DNA of 64,000 nucleotides from an uncultured Eubacteriales bacterium (GCA_900545175.1 UQYF01000002.1:62001-126000), one strand, 5' to 3'; shown: positions 7,192-16,907, counted from the first letter of the stretch. Program-made: numbers and translations. The notes: generated from the letters alone by a model not told the origin.

Positions 7192-9849
7192 TTACAACTG
7201 CTCTTCAAGAGTCTTCTTAGCCTGCTCTAAAGCTGCATCTATTCCTGCCGGATTCTTACCGCCTGCCTGTGCCATATTAGGACGACCGCCGCCGCCGCCG
7301 CCAACCATAGCTGCACATGCCTTTATAATATTTCCTGCATGAACGCCATTCTTTACAGCATCATCAGTAGCTGTAACAATGAGATTGACCTTGTCTGCAC
7401 CCTGCGATGAAGCAAGAACAACAACTCCTGTTCCCAGCTTCTCCTTGAGAGAATCACCGAGATTACGAAGCTCATTCATATCTACGTCTGCAACCTTAAC
7501 GCCAAGGAACTTCATTCCCTTAACTTCAGCAACATTGTCCATAACATTTCCAAGTGCATCGTTGGCAGCCTTAGCCTTCAAAGACTCATTCTCAGAAACA
7601 AGTGCCTTAACCTCTGCCTGAAGATATGCAATCTTGTCATTGACAGCGGCAGGTGTACACTTAAGAAGCTTAGCTGCCTCATCAAGCTGCTTCTCGATAT
7701 CCTTATAGTATGCGAAAAGTCCATCGCATGTAAGCGCCTCTATTCTTCTCACGCCGGCAGCTATACCGGATTCTGATAAAATCTTAAATGCTGTGATAAC
7801 ACCTGTGTTGGCAACATGTGTACCACCGCAGAATTCCTTTGAGAAATCTCCCATGGATACTACTCTTACTGTGTCGCCGTACTTCTCACCAAAAAGTGCC
7901 TTAGCACCTGTCTTCTTAGCATCCTCAATGTTCATAACCTGTGTTACAACATCCAGATTAGCTGCAATCTTCTCATTTACAATAGCCTCAACCCTGTCAA
8001 GCTCCTCCTTAGTCATCGCTGAGAAATGTGTAAAGTCGAAACGAAGCCTGTCAGGAGTAACAAGGGAGCCTGCCTGCTCTACATGTGTTCCAAGAACAGT
8101 GCGGAGTGCCTCCTGTAAAAGATGTGTTGCACTGTGGTTCTTAGCTGTAGCTGCTCTCTTAGCCTCATCAACCTTGAGTGTAACCTTGCCGCCAACACGG
8201 AAAGTTCCGCACTCTACAACACCGACATGTCCGATTCTTCCACCCTTGAGCTTAATGGTATCAACTACGTTAAAGCTTGCTCCGTCAGCGGTGGTTATTG
8301 CTCCGACATCCGCTGTCTGTCCACCCATTGCAGCATAGAAAGGTGTCTCATCTACGATGATTGTTCCCTCTGTACCCTCAACAAGCTCATCGACAAGCAT
8401 TGTATCTGTTGTAAGCACTGATATGACAGAATCATGCACAAGTCTGTCATAACCTACGAACTTGGATGTGATTGCTGTATTGATAAGGTCATATACAGTT
8501 GCGTCAGCTCCCATATAGTTAGTCTCGGTTCTCGCATTTCTTGCTGTCTGCTTCTGAACCTCCATAGCCTTCTTAAAGCCCTCCTCATCGACTGAGAAGC
8601 CCTTCTCCTCAAGAATCTCTGTGGTCAGGTCTACAGGGAATCCATAAGTATCGTAAAGCTTGAATACATTCTCACCGGATAAGGTTTTAGAGCCGGACTT
8701 AACAAGCTCATCCTCCATATCTGCAAGAATTGCAAGTCCCTGGTCAATAGTCTTATTGAACTTCTCCTCCTCTGTTGTGATAACCTTGAGGATGTACTCC
8801 TCCTTCTCGGCAAGCTCAGGATAGCCGTCCTTGGACTCATCGATAACAGTCTTTGCAAGCTTCGCAAGGAAAAGTCCCTCTATTCCTAAGAGTCTGCCGT
8901 GTCTTGCAGCTCTTCTTAAAAGTCTTCTGAGCACATAGCCTCTGCCCTCATTAGAAGGGATAATACCGTCGGAGGTCATGAATGTGACCGAACGGATATG
9001 GTCGGTGATAAGTCTGATGGATACATCCTTGTCGGCATCGGTCTCATACTCTACACCTGCTATCTCACATATCTTGTCGCGGATAGCTTTCATTGTATCG
9101 ATATCGAATACTGTATCAACATTCTGGACAACAACCGCAAGTCTCTCAAGACCCATACCTGTATCTATGTTCTTCTGCTTAAGCTCTGTATAATTGTGAT
9201 GTCCGTCACTCTCGAACTGTGTGAACACATTGTTCCATACCTCCATGAAACGGTCACAGTCACAGCCTACCTTACAGTCCGGCTTGCCACAGCCATACTT
9301 GAGTCCTCTGTCATAGTAAATCTCTGAGCAAGGACCGCAAGGACCTGCACCATGCTCCCAGAAGTTATCGCAGTCACCGTTCTCATCGCGGTAGAAACGT
9401 GTAATCTTCTCAGCAGGTACGCCAACCTCCTTGTTCCAGATGTTGAATGCCTCATCATCATCTGCATAGATTGATGGGTAAAGTCTGTCCGGGTCAAGTC
9501 CTATAACCTTAGTCAAAAACTCCCATGACCAGTTGATAGCCTCTCTCTTAAAGTAATCTCCGAACGAGAAGTTACCAAGCATCTCAAAGAACGTAAGATG
9601 TCTTGCTGTCTTACCTACATTCTCAATATCACCTGTTCTGATGCACTTCTGGCAGGTAGTAACTCTTCTTCTTGGTGGAATCTCCTGTCCTGTGAAATAT
9701 GGTTTAAGTGGTGCCATACCTGCATTGATAAGCAGAAGGCTCTTGTCATTGTGTGGTACTAATGAAAAACTATTCATGCACAAATGTCCCTTACTCTCAA
9801 AGAAATTAAGGTACATTCTTCTTAATTCGTTAACGCCATAAGGCTTCAT
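7192..9849 (-). CDS. alaS: Alanyl-tRNA synthetase
   Basis: An 885-residue class II synthetase that charges tRNA-Ala and edits mischarged Ser and Gly. The catalytic core has the family N-terminus (LRRMYLNFFESKGH) and the RVTTCQKCIRTGDIENVG segment; the editing domain carries the zinc ligands HSATHLL (about 565-571) and CGGTH (about 668-672). The C-Ala domain ends in a glycine run followed by RPNMAQAGG. AGGAGG lies before the ATG. No T-box leader is visible upstream: the 135-bp gap holds only the terminator of the preceding small gene. Confidence 0.98.
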   Translation of the reverse strand: MKPYGVNELRRMYLNFFESKGHLCMNSFSLVPHNDKSLLLINAGMAPLKPYFTGQEIPPRRRVTTCQKCIRTGDIENVGKTARHLTFFEMLGNFSFGDYFKREAINWSWEFLTKVIGLDPDRLYPSIYADDDEAFNIWNKEVGVPAEKITRFYRDENGDCDNFWEHGAGPCGPCSEIYYDRGLKYGCGKPDCKVGCDCDRFMEVWNNVFTQFESDGHHNYTELKQKNIDTGMGLERLAVVVQNVDTVFDIDTMKAIRDKICEIAGVEYETDADKDVSIRLITDHIRSVTFMTSDGIIPSNEGRGYVLRRLLRRAARHGRLLGIEGLFLAKLAKTVIDESKDGYPELAEKEEYILKVITTEEEKFNKTIDQGLAILADMEDELVKSGSKTLSGENVFKLYDTYGFPVDLTTEILEEKGFSVDEEGFKKAMEVQKQTARNARTETNYMGADATVYDLINTAITSKFVGYDRLVHDSVISVLTTDTMLVDELVEGTEGTIIVDETPFYAAMGGQTADVGAITTADGASFNVVDTIKLKGGRIGHVGVVECGTFRVGGKVTLKVDEAKRAATAKNHSATHLLQEALRTVLGTHVEQAGSLVTPDRLRFDFTHFSAMTKEELDRVEAIVNEKIAANLDVVTQVMNIEDAKKTGAKALFGEKYGDTVRVVSMGDFSKEFCGGTHVANTGVITAFKILSESGIAAGVRRIEALTCDGLFAYYKDIEKQLDEAAKLLKCTPAAVNDKIAYLQAEVKALVSENESLKAKAANDALGNVMDNVAEVKGMKFLGVKVADVDMNELRNLGDSLKEKLGTGVVVLASSQGADKVNLIVTATDDAVKNGVHAGNIIKACAAMVGGGGGGRPNMAQAGGKNPAGIDAALEQAKKTLEEQL

Positions 9850-9891
9850 GGTGCGTCCTCCTAAAATAAAAGTAAATTATCATTGCAAACC

Positions 9892-9914
9892 AAAAAGGCC
9901 TGTTCCCAAGCCTT
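9892..9914 (-). terminator. Terminator between the small membrane protein gene and alaS
   Basis: On the minus strand AAGGCTTG, a GGAA tetraloop and CAGGCCTT form an 8-bp stem with one G.U pair, with a run of five T overlapping its end. The pairing is modest and read-through is likely. Confidence 0.6.
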
Positions 9915-9984
9915 CCCGGAAAACATATCTTGTTATTATCTGTAACATCTACAATCGTTACCAAATCACATCGTATTAACTTAT

Positions 9985-10206
9985 CTATTCCGTCTTACCA
10001 TCAACATCTGCAGACTCCGCCGCGACCGCCGCCTGCGATGCAGCCTTGGCATCATGCTTAACACGAAGCTTACCACCTAATATAACAGCGCATACAATAA
10101 CTGCCATCATAAAAATAGCAGTAAGGATTTCCGTGAATACGTCATTTCCTAAGGTAAAAATATCTGCCGTCTCTGATGCGGCAGCAACAACCATATTCAA
10201 TGCCAT
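9985..10206 (-). CDS. Small single-pass membrane protein
   Basis: 73 residues, not firmly recognised. Residues about 22-48 (VFTEILTAIFMMAVIVCAVILG) form one transmembrane helix, followed by a basic patch (GKLRVKHDAK) and an Ala-rich acidic tail ending in DVDGKTE. The size and shape recall gamma subunits of sodium-pumping decarboxylases, but no other pump gene is nearby, so I do not assign that. AGGAGG lies 8-9 nt before the ATG at 10206. It sits between the MutS-like gene and alaS and ends at a terminator. Confidence 0.6.
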   Translation of the reverse strand: MALNMVVAAASETADIFTLGNDVFTEILTAIFMMAVIVCAVILGGKLRVKHDAKAASQAAVAAESADVDGKTE

Positions 10207-10331
10207 AACATCATCCTCCTATATTTATTATTATCAGACAGGGGGCTATAATACGTCTGTCAATAATTATTGTAAGTTTATCACATTTCAAAATAGCGGT
10301 CAAGCCGAAGTTAATCTATGCAAGGATAACA

Positions 10332-12014
10332 CTATAAAGTCCACTCTCCGCTCTTCTCAAAGTGCCTTGCCGCCCACGAAGCCTGTCTTATTATAGATTC
10401 GTCATAGCCTAAGAGGCCAAGAAGTTTTATGGCATTTCTGCTTGTAGCGCGTCCTTCCATCAATTTATAGCTGAACCTGACATCGTTATCCGTAATCTCC
10501 TCCGTGAAATGATAATTGGAATAAAATTTTTCAAGTATGCTTGTAAGCTCAATATCATGCGTTGCGGCAAAACATATAGTATCAGAACATGCAAGCCCTC
10601 TGAGTATCTGTGAAGAAGCAGCAATCCTCTCCACCGTATTAGTTCCTCTGAGTACCTCATCTATAAAGCATAACACCGGATAACTGCTTTTTGCCTTAGC
10701 TGCATCCATTATCCTTTTAAGGGATTTAATCTCGACCATGTAGTAGCTCTCATTCCCTAAAAGATTATCCTTTAATGCCATGGATGAATATATTCTGAAT
10801 TTTCTCGCTCTATATGCCTTCGCTGTTGCAAATCCAAGCGTCTGTGAGAAGAGGGCACATATTCCGGCTGAGCGCAGGAATGTCGATTTTCCTGATGCAT
10901 TAGAACCTGTGATAAGCACGCATTTATCTGTCTTTACAGAGTTTGCCACAGGCTCATCAAGTAAAGGATGATACAGCTCGTCCGCCTCTAGCAACAGCGC
11001 CCTTCCGTCTAAGAGCTGTGGGACACAGCTATATGGCAGGCTTTTTTTGTAGGAAGCGGCAGCGATAAGTGCGTCAAAATATCCAAGCCTGTTATATAAC
11101 GCCCACATTGACTCCTTTTTATCCTTAAGCCTGTTTACGACAAAACAGAATTTGATGATATCAAGATGCGTAAGCATTCTCACATAATCAAGGATAAATT
11201 CTAACACACCGCCTTTACCAGTTGCCATAATCCATGAAAAACGCCTTGCACTGTCAAACTCATGCACAAGCCCCGATATCTCAGCCTTGTACTTTTCAAT
11301 ACCTGAAATATCACTTTTTAGTATACTGTCTGCACAGACGCACATTGAAAATACATGCTTGATGCACATAAAATATGTTTCAATATCTGCTTTAAATCTG
11401 AAATATGATGTAACATTGATTACAGCCATTGCAATCACAGCCCACATGCCTCCGGCGATATCAACCGTAAGGCAATACACCAGTGCGGCAGCAAATAAGA
11501 CAAGCATGGTAAAATGCGGCATAGCCGAAGTTTTTTTACATTCGCTTATGCTCTCTATATAGTCGGCGACAGACATTTTCCTGCTGTAGCCAAAACCAGA
11601 ATATATCATCGAAAGCTTAGTGCGTTCCTTCTCATGTCCGGTAAAATATTCCATAAGACGTTGTCTTTCTGTAAGCTCATCATCACTCACTATCGATGTT
11701 CGAAGCATTCTGTAGAGAGCTTCCTGTCCAAGCGATGATGACGTTGAATCCATGCTTTTGTATACTGCATCCATATTGAGATCATTCCATGTGATGTCAT
11801 CAGCAGAAGCCTCTTCGTCATTATATTGCAGAAAAAAGCCATGTGATATATTCTCAAACTCCTCATATATATACTTCTTTTCCGCCTTTTTCCCGAAAGA
11901 ATCTCTTATCTTTTTCATATTGTTCTGCTTAATCTTGTAAGACTGATACATAAAAAACAATATAAGCGCACATACAGGTATTCCAAAATACAAAAGCCAG
12001 TCCACTGTTGTCAT
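10332..12014 (-). CDS. Membrane-anchored MutS-family ATPase
   Basis: A 560-residue protein joining membrane segments to the ATPase domain of DNA mismatch repair protein MutS. One helix lies at about residues 5-22 and two more at about 165-210; the middle holds lever/clamp-like helices. The C-terminal domain has Walker A GSNASGKST (about 370-378), Walker B LCFIDEVLRGTN (about 445) and the AATHDIELT switch. The mismatch-recognition domain I is absent, so it is not a canonical mismatch repair protein. Similar MutS-like membrane proteins are common in Firmicutes and lack an agreed function. The ATG at 12014 follows AGAGGAACG. It appears to be transcribed alone. Confidence 0.8.
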   Translation of the reverse strand: MTTVDWLLYFGIPVCALILFFMYQSYKIKQNNMKKIRDSFGKKAEKKYIYEEFENISHGFFLQYNDEEASADDITWNDLNMDAVYKSMDSTSSSLGQEALYRMLRTSIVSDDELTERQRLMEYFTGHEKERTKLSMIYSGFGYSRKMSVADYIESISECKKTSAMPHFTMLVLFAAALVYCLTVDIAGGMWAVIAMAVINVTSYFRFKADIETYFMCIKHVFSMCVCADSILKSDISGIEKYKAEISGLVHEFDSARRFSWIMATGKGGVLEFILDYVRMLTHLDIIKFCFVVNRLKDKKESMWALYNRLGYFDALIAAASYKKSLPYSCVPQLLDGRALLLEADELYHPLLDEPVANSVKTDKCVLITGSNASGKSTFLRSAGICALFSQTLGFATAKAYRARKFRIYSSMALKDNLLGNESYYMVEIKSLKRIMDAAKAKSSYPVLCFIDEVLRGTNTVERIAASSQILRGLACSDTICFAATHDIELTSILEKFYSNYHFTEEITDNDVRFSYKLMEGRATSRNAIKLLGLLGYDESIIRQASWAARHFEKSGEWTL

Positions 12015-12121
12015 TGTACGTTCCTCTTTTCATAAAATTACATATATACGGATTATATATGCCTTCGAAAAATAAGATATCATAATAATCACATTTTTTC
12101 CAGTTTTTTTCATATCAATGC

Positions 12122-12163
12122 AAAACTCCTGTTTATTTGCTGTTTCCGGCAAATAGGCAGGAG
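12122..12163 (-). terminator. Terminator of spoIVA
   Basis: Arms 12126-12140 and 12149-12163 pair over 15 positions with two mismatches around an 8-nt loop, followed on the minus strand by TTTTG. It begins 14 bp past the spoIVA stop. On the plus strand the two mismatches become G.U pairs. Confidence 0.7.
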
Positions 12164-12176
12164 CTTCACATATAGC

Positions 12177-13646
12177 CTATATTATTAAGCAGATTAATCC
12201 TCCGCTGTTATCATTTACCACCTTCTGCATGGTATCCATAAGCTTTGTCTGGCAATCGTCATTCATCATCGCAAGCTTAGTTCTTATTCCATCATCCACA
12301 AGCTGTTCTATAGTTTTTCCGAATATATTTATATCCCACGCATCACCGTTTTTTGTGTTTTCATCTATGTATTTTTTCAGGTCGTTAGCCTGCTCCTCGC
12401 TTCCGACAATAGGCGCTATCTCCGTCCCTATATTTACTTTTATCATGTGATAGGATGGGCTCTTTGCCTTAATCTTAACTCCGTAGCGTCCACCGTTTTT
12501 TATCACCTCCGGCTCGGATATGCTTATCTCATCCCTAGCCGGTGACACAACACCATAGCCCTTCTGACGCACAGTGTCTATGGCGGCAGTATATCTTGAA
12601 AGCCCATCCTTTTCCTTTGCGTATTCCTTTATCAGCTTTATAAGCTCATACTCATTCTCAATCTTCTCTCCAGCAAGCGAGCTTAACATGTCATAATAAA
12701 GGCTGTCATCAACTTTAAAATTGAAACGTATTATGCCATCCGCCATATCTATCGGCTCACTTCTTATATCCTCTATATATTTATTTTCAACCTTAAGAGC
12801 ATCCTTGTTGAAATCTTTTATATATGTAATCTTCTCAAGAAGCTGACAGGCACATTCCAACATAGCCTGCTTAATCTCATTGTCATCCGGAAGTGTTTCT
12901 ATCCATTTGTCAAAGTAAAATTCCATTCCGTTTATGGGAAAACTGTTAAGCAGAAGTTCGAGGGTTCTGTTCACATCTGCAAGTGTAAGCTTCTCACAGT
13001 CGATGCTTACCGCCTCGGTATCATAGCTTTTCTTAATCTCATCAACACAGTCTGAGGCTGTCTTTGAAGCAGGGCTTTTAGAATTTACTACAACCACAAA
13101 TGGCTTTCCTATTTTTTTCAACTCATCGATGGCTGTCTTTTCCGCTGCTCTATAGCTGTCACGCGGCAGCTCGCCTATACTTCCATCCGTAGTCATAACT
13201 ATGCCGACTGTCGAGTGATCCTTTATGACCTTCCTTGTACCAAATTCTGCCGCCTCGGAAAATGGTATCTCATAATCATACCACGGTGTCTTTACAAGCC
13301 TCTCCTTTCCCTCCTCTACAACTCCTGTTGCACCGTCAATCATAAAACCGACACAGTCAATGAGCCTTATCTTCATTGATAAATCTTCTGCCGGCGTGAT
13401 TGTACATGCCTCTCTAGGTATGAATTTTGGCTCAGTCGTCATGACAGTCCTGCCTGCGGCTGACTGAGGAAGTTCATCCTTGGTGCGCTCCTTGCCTGCT
13501 CCTTCATCCATGAACGGAAGAATAAGTTTTTCGGCAAAATGCTTTATGAAAGTTGATTTTCCGCTCCTTACAGGGCCTACAACACCTATATATATCTCCC
13601 CCTGTGTCCGTGCGTTTATGTCCTTGTATATATTATATGTATCCAA
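12177..13646 (-). CDS. spoIVA: Stage IV sporulation protein A (coat morphogenetic ATPase)
   Basis: A 489-residue ATPase that polymerises on the forespore surface and forms the base of the spore coat. From the preferred start the protein reads LDTYNIYKDINART, matching the known N-terminus, with P-loop GPVRSGKST at residues 24-32 and the conserved C-terminal GLICLII that anchors it through SpoVM. The start is a TTG at 13646: the SD GGGGGAGG is 9 nt upstream. An ATG at 13718 would add 24 residues with no counterpart in the family and places its start beside the gpsA stop. SpoIVA marks the organism as a spore former or a recent descendant. It follows gpsA, as in B. subtilis. Confidence 0.95.
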   Translation of the reverse strand: MDTYNIYKDINARTQGEIYIGVVGPVRSGKSTFIKHFAEKLILPFMDEGAGKERTKDELPQSAAGRTVMTTEPKFIPREACTITPAEDLSMKIRLIDCVGFMIDGATGVVEEGKERLVKTPWYDYEIPFSEAAEFGTRKVIKDHSTVGIVMTTDGSIGELPRDSYRAAEKTAIDELKKIGKPFVVVVNSKSPASKTASDCVDEIKKSYDTEAVSIDCEKLTLADVNRTLELLLNSFPINGMEFYFDKWIETLPDDNEIKQAMLECACQLLEKITYIKDFNKDALKVENKYIEDIRSEPIDMADGIIRFNFKVDDSLYYDMLSSLAGEKIENEYELIKLIKEYAKEKDGLSRYTAAIDTVRQKGYGVVSPARDEISISEPEVIKNGGRYGVKIKAKSPSYHMIKVNIGTEIAPIVGSEEQANDLKKYIDENTKNGDAWDINIFGKTIEQLVDDGIRTKLAMMNDDCQTKLMDTMQKVVNDNSGGLICLII

Positions 13647-13655
13647 AAACAAAAG

Positions 13656-13699
13656 CCTCCCCCGAATATAATTTATAACTGCTAAATTATATTCAGGAG
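13656..13699. repeat. Inverted repeat in front of spoIVA
   Basis: GAATATAATTTA-type 12-bp perfect arms (13664-13675 and 13683-13694) are separated by 7 nt. On the minus strand the 5' flank CTCC is complementary to the GGAG of the spoIVA ribosome site, so the RNA could cover it if transcription comes from gpsA. Confidence 0.65.
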
Positions 13700-13716
13700 A
13701 GACTCTGTAATAGAAC
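13686..13716 (-). promoter_or_regulatory. Possible sigma-E promoter of spoIVA
   Basis: GTTCTATT (13716-13709) and AATATAAT (13693-13686), 15 bp apart on the minus strand, match the sigma-E boxes at 6 of 8 positions each. The -10 coincides with the 5' arm of the inverted repeat. spoIVA is a sigma-E gene in B. subtilis. Confidence 0.4.
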
Positions 13717-13730
13717 ATAAAAAATATATT

Positions 13731-14726
13731 TTATTCGTATTCAACCTTCCTGTCACGCACCATAAGCTCATGAACCGCATCCTTAGCGCTCTTTCCTTCA
13801 AAGAGAATTTCGTTGATTTTCTCTGTTATAGGCATAGGCATATTGTACTTCTTTGCAAGAATAAGTGCAGCCTTGGCAGAATATACACCCTCGACAACCA
13901 TCTGTACCTCATCCATAGCTTCCTTCATGGACTTTCCCTGCCCCATCAGTATACCGGCACGTCTGTTGCGGCTGTGCATGCTTGCACATGTCACTATCAG
14001 ATCTCCCATTCCGGTAAGACCATAGAATGTCTGAAGCTTCCCACCCATCGCTACGCCGAGTCTTGATATCTCATGGATACCTCTTGTTATAAGAGCAGCC
14101 TTAGTGTTATCGCCGTATCCTAAACCATCTGCAATTCCGGCTGCAAGCGCTATAACATTCTTAAGCGAGCCTCCAAGCTCTATTCCAAGCACATCGGAGC
14201 TTGTATATATACGAAAATTCTCATTCATAAAGAGATTCTGTAAATAACATGCTGTCTCTTCATCCTCTGCTCCGATAACACATGTTGTAGGTATGAAGCG
14301 GCTGACCTCCTCCGCATGTGTAGGTCCTGACAGAACAGCTACCGAAGCTGTCGGAAGCTCTTCCTTTATAACCTGTGACAGAGTATGTAAGCTGCTCTCT
14401 TCAATACCCTTTGCAACATCGACAATAATCTGTCCATCCTTGATATATGGAGCAAATTTTGCAGCAGTCTGACGTGTATAAGGAGATGCAACAGCCATCA
14501 CTACAACATCCTTATCTGCAAGCGCCTCATCAAGCTTCTCGGTAAGCTTGATTGTCTGCGGAATGATGACTCCTGGAAGACATCTTTTATTCTCATGCTC
14601 CTCACTCAGAAGTCGTATTTCTTCATGAAGAGCTGACCATACAGTCACTTCATGTCCATTCTTTTCAAGTACAAGTGCAAGCGCAAGGCCCCAGCTTCCC
14701 GCACCGGCTATACACACTTTTGACAT
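13731..14726 (-). CDS. gpsA: NAD(P)-dependent glycerol-3-phosphate dehydrogenase
   Basis: A 331-residue cytoplasmic enzyme that reduces dihydroxyacetone phosphate to sn-glycerol 3-phosphate, the phospholipid backbone. The dinucleotide motif GAGSWG is at residues 8-13, LSGPTHAEE near 136-144, and the active-site block GSLKNVIALAAGIADGLGYG at about 186-205 supplies the catalytic Lys. GGAGG precedes the ATG. The product feeds PlsY, encoded just upstream; together with plsX and acpP elsewhere in the window, most of the path to lysophosphatidate is present. Confidence 0.97.
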   Translation of the reverse strand: MSKVCIAGAGSWGLALALVLEKNGHEVTVWSALHEEIRLLSEEHENKRCLPGVIIPQTIKLTEKLDEALADKDVVVMAVASPYTRQTAAKFAPYIKDGQIIVDVAKGIEESSLHTLSQVIKEELPTASVAVLSGPTHAEEVSRFIPTTCVIGAEDEETACYLQNLFMNENFRIYTSSDVLGIELGGSLKNVIALAAGIADGLGYGDNTKAALITRGIHEISRLGVAMGGKLQTFYGLTGMGDLIVTCASMHSRNRRAGILMGQGKSMKEAMDEVQMVVEGVYSAKAALILAKKYNMPMPITEKINEILFEGKSAKDAVHELMVRDRKVEYE

Positions 14727-14756
14727 ATCGCAATACCTCCGTTTAAAAGCATTATG

Positions 14757-15422
14757 CTATTTATTCTCTTTCTTTCCGCCCCACAGCTTGCGCTCATTTC
14801 CATGAACAAGCCTTACAATATTCGCTCTATGTCTCCAGAATGCAAGTACTGTAAGAATAGCTACAATAATAATTGCTTCTACAAGCTCTGCCTGATAAAG
14901 CCCCGGTATCATACCGTTCACTGCGAATATGATAAATTCTACAAGAAATCCTGTCATCATCACAAGTGAACCCAGTGATACATACCTTGAAATAATAGTA
15001 ACAATCATAAATGTACAAAAGCCGAGAAGAATAAGCGGCCAATAGCCGAGCGATACAATAACACCGGATGACGCCGCAATGCCCTTTCCACCCTTAAATC
15101 CCAGATAGAAAGGAAAATTATGCCCTAATATAACACCAAAACCGCTGTACAAAACAAGTACCATAATAATATCAGCATGACTCTGTCCGAAAATAAGTCT
15201 CACAACTGTGGCAGCAAGCACAGCTTTAACCATGTCTCCTATATAAGTTATAATTCCTGCCTTTTTCCCAAGAACACGGAGTGCATTGGTCGTTCCTGCG
15301 TTTCCGCTTCCTTCCTTACGAATATCAATACCGTGCATTCTGCCATACAGATAGCCTGTCTGAAAAAGTCCGAATACATATCCGATAGCCAGACATATAA
15401 ATCGTTGTACTATAGTCTCCAT
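14757..15422 (-). CDS. plsY: Acyl-phosphate:glycerol-3-phosphate acyltransferase
   Basis: A 221-residue polytopic membrane enzyme that moves the acyl group from acyl-phosphate (made by PlsX) to glycerol 3-phosphate. The three family motifs are present: GSGNAGTTNALR (about 37-48), the Gly-rich GHNFPFYLGFKGGKG (about 99-113) and a C-terminal His/Arg segment. Five or so hydrophobic helices are seen. It lies 12 nt after der and 30 nt before gpsA. Confidence 0.96.
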   Translation of the reverse strand: METIVQRFICLAIGYVFGLFQTGYLYGRMHGIDIRKEGSGNAGTTNALRVLGKKAGIITYIGDMVKAVLAATVVRLIFGQSHADIIMVLVLYSGFGVILGHNFPFYLGFKGGKGIAASSGVIVSLGYWPLILLGFCTFMIVTIISRYVSLGSLVMMTGFLVEFIIFAVNGMIPGLYQAELVEAIIIVAILTVLAFWRHRANIVRLVHGNERKLWGGKKENK

Positions 15423-15434
15423 GATATATCCTGT

Positions 15435-16760
15435 TTACTCCTTCTCGTTTCTCTCACGTATTATAAATTTGAGGGCAGTTCCTCTGAAGCCGAATGCTTC
15501 CCTTATTTTATTCTCAATGTATCTTGTATATGAAAAATGCATAAGCTCCTTGTCATTTACAAAGATAACAAATGTCGGCGGAGCAACCGCAACCTGTGTC
15601 ATATAGAATATCTTAAGCCTGCGTCCCTTGTCTGAAGGCGGCTGCTGCATTGCGACTGCCTCTGAGAGTATCTCGTTAAGCACTCCTGTCTGGATTCTAA
15701 GATTCTGATTCTCAATAACCATATCAATCATGTCATAGAGCTTGTTAAGTCTCTGTCCTGTCTCAGCAGAAACAAACATAACTTCGGCATATGGTATGAA
15801 GGAAAGAATTTCTTTAATCCTGTTGCTGTGCTCATACATTGTCTTGTCATTCTTCTCAATGGCATCCCACTTATTTACAACAACAATTATTCCTTTTCCT
15901 CTGTCATGCGCAATACCTGCAATCTTCGCATCCTGCTCGGTCACACCCTCTGTGGCATCAATGACAACAAGCACGACATCCGCACGTTCAACCGCACCTA
16001 CGGTACGAATGATGCTGTAGCGCTCAAGATCTTCCTTTATCTTGCTCTTTCTTCTTAGTCCGGCTGTATCAATAAATACATATTCTCTTCCCTGATACTT
16101 GACTTCCGTGTCAATAGCGTCTCTTGTTGTACCTGCAATATTCGATACAATAACACGATTAGCACCTGTAAGCTTATTGATTATGGATGACTTACCTACA
16201 TTAGGCTTACCTACTATAGCCACTCTAGGGCGCTCATCCTCTGTATCACTTAACATCTCTTCCGTAAAATGACCTGTAACGGCATCCAGCATATCGCCAA
16301 AGCCAAGTCTGTTTACGGATGATATCGGCATAGGATCACCGATGCCGAGATTATAAAATTCATATACATCCGGCATCATCTTGTTAAAATCATCGACCTT
16401 ATTCACAACAAGGACTACCGGCTTTCCTGAACGTCTTAACATATCAGCAACCTTAGAATCAGAATCGACAAGACCCTGCTTGACATCCACAAGAAAGATT
16501 ATAACATCGGCTGTATCAATAGCAATCTGTGCCTGCTCTCTCATCTGTGCAAGAATGATATCCCTGCTGTCAGGCTCAATACCACCTGTATCAATCATGG
16601 TAAAATTATAGCGGAGCCACTCAACGTCCGCATAGATTCTGTCTCTTGTGACACCCGGAGTGTCTTTTACTATAGAAATCTGCTGTCCCGCAAGTGCATT
16701 AAACAGCGTAGACTTTCCAACATTTGGCCTTCCAACTATGGCAACAATCGGTTTACTCAT
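15435..16760 (-). CDS. der: Ribosome-assembly GTPase Der (EngA)
   Basis: A 441-residue double GTPase that assists 50S subunit maturation. The first G domain has GRPNVGKST (10-18) and DTGG; the second has GKPNVGKSS (about 184-192), DTAG and NKWD; a C-terminal KH-like domain follows (about 355-441). The length is normal. GAGGTGA lies before the ATG at 16760. It heads the der-plsY-gpsA-spoIVA group and is divergent from prs. Confidence 0.97.
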   Translation of the reverse strand: MSKPIVAIVGRPNVGKSTLFNALAGQQISIVKDTPGVTRDRIYADVEWLRYNFTMIDTGGIEPDSRDIILAQMREQAQIAIDTADVIIFLVDVKQGLVDSDSKVADMLRRSGKPVVLVVNKVDDFNKMMPDVYEFYNLGIGDPMPISSVNRLGFGDMLDAVTGHFTEEMLSDTEDERPRVAIVGKPNVGKSSIINKLTGANRVIVSNIAGTTRDAIDTEVKYQGREYVFIDTAGLRRKSKIKEDLERYSIIRTVGAVERADVVLVVIDATEGVTEQDAKIAGIAHDRGKGIIVVVNKWDAIEKNDKTMYEHSNRIKEILSFIPYAEVMFVSAETGQRLNKLYDMIDMVIENQNLRIQTGVLNEILSEAVAMQQPPSDKGRRLKIFYMTQVAVAPPTFVIFVNDKELMHFSYTRYIENKIREAFGFRGTALKFIIRERNEKE

Positions 16761-16878
16761 TAATTTCTTTCACCTCTTAAAAAAAATAAATTATAGAAAA
16801 ATTAGTGGGATTTTACTTTTTAAAAAAACACATCATTTACATCATAACAAGTAATTTTGAGTTTGTAAAGGTTTTCTC

Positions 16879-16907
16879 TTGACTAAGAAGAAATATAAAC
16901 TTATTAT
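16879..16907 (+). promoter_or_regulatory. Sigma-A promoter of prs
   Basis: TTGACT (16879-16884) and TATTAT (16902-16907) are spaced by 17 bp, about 50 bp before the prs ATG. Confidence 0.65.

Noticed and set aside
7793..8338. Long plus-strand frame opposite alaS
   Set aside because: Antisense shadow: Ser/Thr/Pro-rich composition, no ribosome site, alaS is certain.
9850..9984. T-box riboswitch before alaS
   Set aside because: No AGGGTGG-type T-box sequence and too short; the hairpin there is a terminator of the gene upstream.
9985..10206. Sodium-pump decarboxylase gamma subunit (OadG)
   Set aside because: Only size and one helix agree; no alpha or beta subunit genes are near.
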